Under the pieces are notes generated by a model. It searched no databases. It was not told the origin of the DNA and saw only the letters and a list, made by a program, of their open reading frames with translations. Shown piece by piece: positions 58,933 to 64,000 of a stretch of DNA of 64,000 nt (positions are counted from its first letter, which is position 1; every line of letters begins with the position of its first letter). Origin of the DNA: Bromus sterilis (lineage: Eukaryota; Streptophyta; Magnoliopsida; Poales; Poaceae); the NCBI GenBank assembly GCA_950022295.1, contig OX465598.1, forward strand, positions 303,254,001-303,318,000, given 5' to 3'. Position numbers and translations under genes: made by a program.

Positions 58933-61900
58933 TGTCGGGACCCGGGGTTAGCATATGCAAGTCCCGCTATGACATAGTCATATGGAGAGCTGAGAACCGT
59001 ACCCACTTGTCTAAGCAGACAAGGCCAAGCACAGAGCGTTCTCGGAAAGCATCGTACGTGAGGGGCATCCCATCCAGGACGGATGATCAACTAAGATGGG
59101 TCCTCATCGTCCGCACACAAGTCTAATGATATGGGTGATGAACTCCCATATTCACAGACAAGTCGCCTCAACCATACTATCGACTATCTCATAACTCTTA
59201 CATAGACTTACTCCAGCCCGATCACTTAGTCGGGGTCTAGGGCGGGCTCGATCATACATCAAAGTGTGCACGAGACAGAGTCTCGAACAATCGCATCGCG
59301 ATGCCCCAAGCTGCGCACATCTAAGGGCCACTTGGTGTATAAAAGACCGCCAGCCAGATCACAACTAAGGTCTCGAAAACCCATACAAAGACATGCATGT
59401 TATAAACATACACGCAGCACACATGCCTTGTATGAACAGCAGGTATCACGGTAATTCTCTACAAAGTATACATTTTATTGATAACTCTCACAAAGTGCAG
59501 AGAGAGATCACAAGCATGTGGTCCAACATTACAACAAACAAGCGGAAGCAAAGTATGTCTGAGTACAGACAAGTTTAACAAATGGCTTAAGAAGCCTTAT
59601 TTAAACACAAGCCCTCCACGAGGGAACCAGTCGTCTGACTGGGACTAGACTAGCTTGATCTTCAGTTGTCGAGCTCGATGAAGAAGCCACCTTCGGGGTC
59701 AGTGGGTTCATCTAAAACATAGATTAAGAAAACGTGAGTACAAAGTCGTACTCAGCAAGACTTACATAGGAGCTATACTACTCATAAACATGTATCAAGG
59801 TAAAGGGAGGTGGGGTTCAAGTGCAGACGTGCCAGCTTTGACTTGGCTAGTCCTGAACTACGAGTACCAGACTTGAGGTAAGAAGCGTACACGAGTCCAC
59901 TACTTTCTCCAAACAATTACACCACTATGGTTCCTTCCTCGACTTCCCCACGAGAAAGCACGCCATAGCACTCACACTTATCTTGGTGTGTTTTAGAAGT
60001 ATCCAGTTCAAGTTGTCTAATAATCAAGCTAAGCTTTCAAAGCAGTCTATAACCGCGGACGTGGCTATTCGAATAGTTTTGTTAACCCTGCAGGGGTGTA
60101 CCGCTACACACACATGATCATCATTTACCGCCTTTGATGTCGACACCATTCAAGGGGTGCCAGCAAGGATGCTCACCACAACTGTTACCTCATAGCCGAT
60201 CTAGTCCGAGAAAGCCGCCTACCTGGGTTGGCTACCACTATCGTGAACCCGGCCGGTTTACCGAAGTGGACCCAAGTAATGTGTGCGTGGTGCATAAGCT
60301 GGTCTCGGGTGAGCCGTTCTCTCACTTAGCAGCCAGGCCACAAACCTACCAGAACTCCGAACTATTGCGACATCTGGACATCAAAAGGGATGAGTTAATA
60401 GGTTGAGAGGGGTCAGTGAGCCCAATGTGTGGTTGTACACTTCATCTTGGATCACCACACAAGAACTCGGACTTAGGGCGGTGTTCAACGAGACAACCCA
60501 CCGTGTACTCCTACACAGCCTCTCATCGTTCACCTTGTATTAGGGTAGATTCACCAACACCTTTCCACCAACATCATCATGATCACTACCATCCCGACTC
60601 ACATAACAGTAACATCATTGTATCACTCTAAGCATGCAATAAGCAGTAACAATTGCAGGGGCCACAAGATATCAATCAACTCCTACATTTGCTAGGATTG
60701 TGGTTTGCCTACTACTGTGACAAATGATAGGTCATGCAAAGGAATGGGTTCATCTATGCGGTAGAAACGTAGCATGGTAATCATCCTATACAATGCATAA
60801 GCGAGACATGAGAGGGAAGTGGGATTTTATCGACATGATCAATGGGGGTTTGCTTGGCTTGCTGGCGAGGTTCGGGTTCGGGGTCTTCAACGAAGGGGCT
60901 GCCTCCTGTTCCGGTTCCACCTCTACTCGACAAACAACAAACAAGGTAGCAAAGTAAATACAATGCACAATCACATGATTGAAGGTTGAAACTTGATGTA
61001 TATGTTTCTGATGTGTTAGGCAATTCCATTTAAATGGAGTATATTGCAAATGAATTGCAAATTCAAACTCCAATTTGAATTCAAATTTAGCCAAGTTACA
61101 AAAGATATTGTTTGATCAAGTTAAACCTTTTTGAAATGTGTATGATATGCTTCTGATGTGTAATTGAAATGTAGTATGTTGCCATAGTTCAAGTTGCAAA
61201 AGCATTTGAATTTACTTTGAATAAATTCCAATTAAATCGAATGACAAATGCTACTGTTCCCAAATTAAATTCAACTCAAACATGGTTGAAAGTTGGAGAT
61301 TTGGAAAGATTATTTTCTCCTGATCATTTTTCATATATTATTTGTTAAATTTGGAGTTAATATGAATTTTCTATGAATTTCCAAGTTTCAGCCTTTTTAT
61401 GGAATTTATCTGTTTTCTTTTAATCTGGAAAATTCAATTACTGCGTCAGCACTGAGTCAGCATGACATTAGGGGTTTTGACCCAGTCAAACTGACATGGG
61501 GGCCCCATCTGTCATGGACTCAGGGGCTAATCCCCTCTCTGTTTAAATAAACAGTGAGGATTAGGGGGCCTGGGGCCCACTGTCAGCCTCACTGGGGGTG
61601 GATTAGTGGGTGGATTAGCAGTTAACCAAGCCGGACACGTCAGTCCCGCCGGCGGATCAACGCCGGCGACCAAATCCGCGGCGGCGCTCTGCTCTCTTCC
61701 TCTCCCGGCCACCATTCGAAGCGGTGAGACCACCGGGATGTAGCCCATGCTCTCGCACGTCGCCTGGTGCACGCGGGCGTCCAAGGTGATGACCATAGCG
61801 ACGATGGCGACCTCGTCGGCGGCAACAGAAGCCCGGCGAAGAGACAAATGTCGTCACAGTGCACCAAAACAAGCAAGCGCTAGCTCATTCGACGCGTGAG

Positions 61901-63015
61901 GTCACAAAGAAGACGATGGACAGGTTCTCGAGTTTGTTTGCTTCACGGGTGCTCGCTGACGAGCACAACTGCGACGAGGAGCCACGGCTCCCATGGCGAA
62001 TCGGGCTAGAAAGAGTGAGGGGCGCTGTGAGCTTGGGGGAAACGCTCACCAGGCTACAGAGAACACGACGAAGTAGTCGACGGAGTCGGGGAGGGAACGT
62101 AGCCGGAGTATTTGACGACGACGAGTCGTGGATCCGGCGAGGGCTCGAGGGCGATTGCGGCGGCTTGAGTCCAAATCACGGCTCCATCTGCTTCGGGAAG
62201 AGGAAGTCGACGACGACGAATACGAGGGACACAGCAGCTTGAGCTCTAGGGAATGGTGGCCACGTTGTCCACGGCGGTGCGCTCCGGTGAGCTTCCTGTC
62301 GGCGACGAAATCAAGAAAAGGGGATCGCGAGAGCAGTGGAGAAGAGGGGGAAGTGAGGCGGGCATCCACGGGACGTCTCCTGGCGTGATAAGGATGCCTG
62401 GGAGGCCTCCAGGCAGGCAAGTGGCGTGGCGGACGCGGCATGCCGGCCACCGAGCTGCTTGCCGCCGCGCTGGAAGAAGACAACGGGGGTCCAGGTGGGC
62501 TTGGGCCAGGGGGGCGATGAGTCGGGCCGAATGGCCAGGTAAGCTCTTTTTTTCCTTTTTCCTTTCTGTTTTCTTTTCTGCCTTTTTGTTTGCTGAGCTA
62601 AATAAATAGCTAGGCATTTTATTAAATGCTGAAACTTTTTATGTGGCATCACAATATACTAGGCTAGCCACTTGTAAAGTTTGAACATTTTTAAAATTCA
62701 AATAATTTGAACTTAAAATCAAATAGGGGTTTTTGATTAATTCCAAAGCACTGTTTGAATATTTGAAAAGTCCATGAACATGGGGTGGGTCCCACATCAC
62801 TTGATATGTGATCACACTCATTTATAAGACTTTTCAAAAATCTAACATGAATTTTTGGAGAAGATTTTTATCTAGCCTTTTGAATTAATTCATCTGGGGG
62901 GGTTCCTTCTCCCATTTTGCTTTTGATTTTGAATTCAATGACTTCTTTTGAAATTTTTAACATGATGCAAGTGACTTGCTAACCCTAGCACATTACCTAA
63001 CAGAGGGTTCTGACA
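58933..63015 (-). repeat. Element P 5' LTR, 4.08 kb, complete
   Basis: TGTCAGAACCCTC at 63015 to CCCCGGGTCCCGACA at 58933. GC-rich core at 61630-62540 with many spurious frames on both strands. It is the closest relative of the 34117-37803 LTR. It is inserted in an S-type LTR at 63015/63016. Confidence 0.9.
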
Positions 63016-63947
63016 CTGATGGATTATGAGATTATGTTCAGATTGTGATAGAGTAATATATTTGGTTCTTATCTCTTGTATTTTTGTTCCTAAGTAATTC
63101 TTGCATGCTCTCCGTTGTTGTTTATTGCTTTGGCCAAGTAGTAGGTAGTGACTCCAAGAGGGAGCGTTGTGCTAGATTGTGGGTTCATGCCTCCCCGATG
63201 ACATGCTTGAGTGACAGAAACATGAGTCTAGGGGATGTGTTGTTGCCACAAGGGGGAAAACAACGGTGCTTGTAACCGCGGTTACAAGGATTGTTTACTT
63301 TACGCAAAGTTCTTTTTAATGCAGTTGTCTGTTGCTTTGGGTTTACACTTTGGGTGGGGCTCGCAACTTAATACCAGCGAGATGTTCTGGATAGATATCT
63401 CAAGGTGGATGATTAGTAGTAGATGCAGATGGATTTCGGTCTACTTATTTTGGCGTACTTCCCATGCTTTTGAACCTCTTCCTTTCTTTTGTAGCATAGT
63501 TAGCATTGCGGTGCGTTCATAATCCTGTCAATTTCCTTTCTGTAATTTTTTTACCTCGCATAGCAATTTTTATCATCTTTTGGGAGAGATACATCACTAG
63601 CGAACATCACGTATCCCGGTCCATATCCTCATTATTGTTTCCAAGCTATATTTACTTTTCTGCATTTACTTTCAAGTTGCTATCATTATCCCCTTGCGTT
63701 TTATCATTTGTGAACAATAAGACCGGAGAGATTGACAACCTCTCTGAACTTCGTTGGGAGCAATGTTATCATTGTCTGTGTGCAGGTCCGCGTCAGTTGC
63801 GCCGCTGACACCTACTTATCATCTCTGGAGTCCTACTGGAGACAAACCTTGGTATCTTTACTGAGGGAAAACTCACTGCTGTACTGCATCACGCCTTCCA
63901 CTTGGGGCCTACCAACGAAGGGCGAGAAGCCAATAAGCAAGAGTATT
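63016..63947 (+). repeat. Rear part of an S-type 5' LTR
   Basis: From CTGATGGATTATGAG onward it aligns by eye with 32707-33590 of LTR S (shared GATGTTCTGGATAGATATCT, CTTTGGGTTTACACTTTGGG and so on). It is followed by a primer site, so this is a 5' LTR of another S-type copy whose front part is cut off by element P. The precise LTR end lies some tens of bases before the primer site. Confidence 0.75.
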
Positions 63948-63949
63948 TC

Positions 63950-63967
63950 TGGCACCGTTGCCGGGGA
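63950..63967 (+). other. Primer-binding site of the S-type element (tRNA-Asp type)
   Basis: TGGCACCGTTGCCGGGGA, one base from the tRNA-Asp complement TGGCGCCGTTGCCGGGGA; the first internal bases of the element follow to the window end. Confidence 0.85.
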
Positions 63968-64000
63968 CTCCAAGTGCTAAGATAGGGGAGTTGCACACTA

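Larger units (their letters stand above)
34117..63015 (-). mobile_element. Element P: Tekay/Del-type chromovirus with nested insertions
   Basis: Minus strand: 5' LTR 63015-58933, primer site, leader frame, gag-protease-RT-RNase H (57401-54733), interruption by element Q and a copia element, then integrase with chromodomain (39356-37804), polypurine tract and 3' LTR (37803-34117, end missing). The two outer LTRs share an internal stretch (35831-36130 versus 60980-61280) and the same GC-rich core almost word for word, whereas the middle LTR (50680-54732) is clearly different. That identifies the outer two as one element's pair. The right flank 63016-63020 (CTGAT) is the expected target copy; the left end is truncated so it cannot be confirmed. 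Confidence 0.75.

Noticed and set aside
34117..63015. Tandem retrotransposon from unequal crossing-over
   Set aside because: The middle LTR differs from the two outer LTRs, which an unequal exchange of one element would not produce.

Overview
The window looks like a repeat-packed intergenic stretch of a large grass genome, most likely Triticeae (wheat, Aegilops, barley or rye). I recognise no host protein gene, rRNA or tRNA gene, and no bacterial features. The lineage guess rests on element types and remembered family features: a copia element with the BARE/Angela layout, Athila-type gypsy LTRs with a tRNA-Asp primer site, chromovirus (Tekay/Del type) gypsy elements with about 4 kb LTRs, and CACTA elements whose ends carry dense subterminal repeats. 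Family names are recognition by eye, not database hits.

Layout. 1-5.9 kb holds mostly unassigned sequence, a 1.86 kb PIF/Harbinger-like element carrying a decayed non-transposase gene, and a perfect 65-bp inverted repeat. 5.9-9.3 kb is a triplicated 1-1.4 kb unit with a Stowaway-like MITE in only one unit. A CACTA element (CACTA-1) starts at 9332 and contains a complete small CACTA (CACTA-2, 9548-10961, target duplication GGA). An Athila-type element (F) begins at 12289 and runs LTR, primer site, gag, protease and RT start, until 15814. From there to 30.8 kb lies a pile of long gypsy LTR pieces (Y, X) and a truncated chromovirus (A, 18258-26082, minus strand). 30.8-33.6 kb is the 3' end of another Athila-type element (S), followed by an RT scrap and an unexplained block with four hairpin repeats.

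34.1-63.0 kb is one large minus-strand chromovirus complex. The two outer LTRs (58933-63015 and 34117-37803) resemble each other closely and look like the pair of one element (P). A second relative (Q: 5' LTR, leader, gag, protease) sits in P's RNase H domain. A BARE/Angela-like copia element (39357-47636) sits in P's integrase. A deletion sealed with an 8-bp filler joins the copia LTR to Q's protease. The window closes with the end of another S-type LTR and its primer site.

How the parts relate. Nothing here forms a cellular pathway. The coding content is retrotransposon machinery: gag for the particle, protease, RT/RNase H for copying, integrase with a chromodomain for targeting. Nearly every copy carries stops, frameshifts, deletions or lost catalytic residues, so none looks autonomous. 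The most unusual coding feature is an extra open frame between primer site and gag in all three chromovirus copies, intact over 348 codons in copy A.
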